DNA from: a virus
IMG/VR virus record: IMGVR_UViG_3300029892_000126
Location: 1-21,523 of that record
Length of the DNA stretch: 21,523 bases
Strand: one strand, 5' to 3'
Below, piece after piece: positions 21,486-21,523 of the stretch; position 1 is the stretch's first letter; the number at the start of each line of letters is the position of its first letter. Position numbers and translations under genes: made by a program. The notes beneath the pieces were generated by a model. It did no database searches. It was not told where the DNA came from and saw only the letters and a program-made list of their open reading frames with translations.

Positions 21486-21523
21486 TGTATTTCCGCCATA
21501 CACCATATAAGGAAAGGCTTTTG

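Overview
The window is almost entirely prophage DNA from a Gram-positive bacterium, probably a clostridial member of the Firmicutes in the Peptococcaceae/Desulfotomaculum sense. This is inferred from the very strong AGGAGGTG ribosome binding sites, frequent TTG and GTG starts, SLH cell-wall domains, LLH- and XhlA-type holins, a copper-amine-oxidase 'stalk' protein, and a GC-rich body with AT-richer insertions. The species cannot be fixed from sequence alone.

Region 1 (1-5483) is the end of a contractile-tail (P2-like) morphogenesis operon: a tail protein I fragment, three small tail-fibre/baseplate genes, and then a complete diversity-generating retroelement (DGR). The DGR has a formylglycine-generating-enzyme/C-type-lectin-like variable protein (2173-3711) whose last 120 coding bases are the variable repeat, an 8-bp GATA-loop hairpin, an Avd accessory gene, a non-coding template repeat (4139-4258), and a DGR-type reverse transcriptase with the diagnostic LPIGNLTSQ and YMDD motifs. 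Over 120 aligned positions the two repeats differ at 15 sites, all of them A in the template. This is a receptor-binding tail adhesin under targeted A-specific hypermutation.

Region 2 (5473-7018) is the first lysis cassette: a small membrane protein, an Amidase_3-SLH lysin and an LLH holin. Region 3 (7186-10327) is a second, smaller tail-fibre operon behind its own likely promoter; it is invaded by a NUMOD3/Vsr-like homing endonuclease gene and closed by a terminator.

Region 4 (10381-13910) holds a secreted HEIGH zincin, a second holin, and a chimeric 784-residue protein. That protein begins as an Amidase_2-SLH lysin and becomes, in frame, the C-terminal part of a siphophage tail protein with eight HxH metal-binding motifs. 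Region 5 (13913-16171) is a third lysis cassette (XhlA-like holin, small proteins, Amidase_3-LysM lysin) interrupted by an inverted stalk-domain gene, and is followed by palindromes and tandem terminators. The simplest reading is that two tandem prophages, one myovirus-like and one siphovirus-like, were fused by a deletion inside the SLH domain of the second lysin.

Region 6 (16363-18738) carries a small zinc-ribbon/HTH regulatory operon and a large serine integrase on the minus strand, the prophage right end. Beyond it (18777-21485) is probable host DNA: a frameshifted gene remnant, a DNA methyltransferase fused to a PD-(D/E)XK nuclease domain, and a 5'-truncated group II intron with its reverse transcriptase and domains V and VI.
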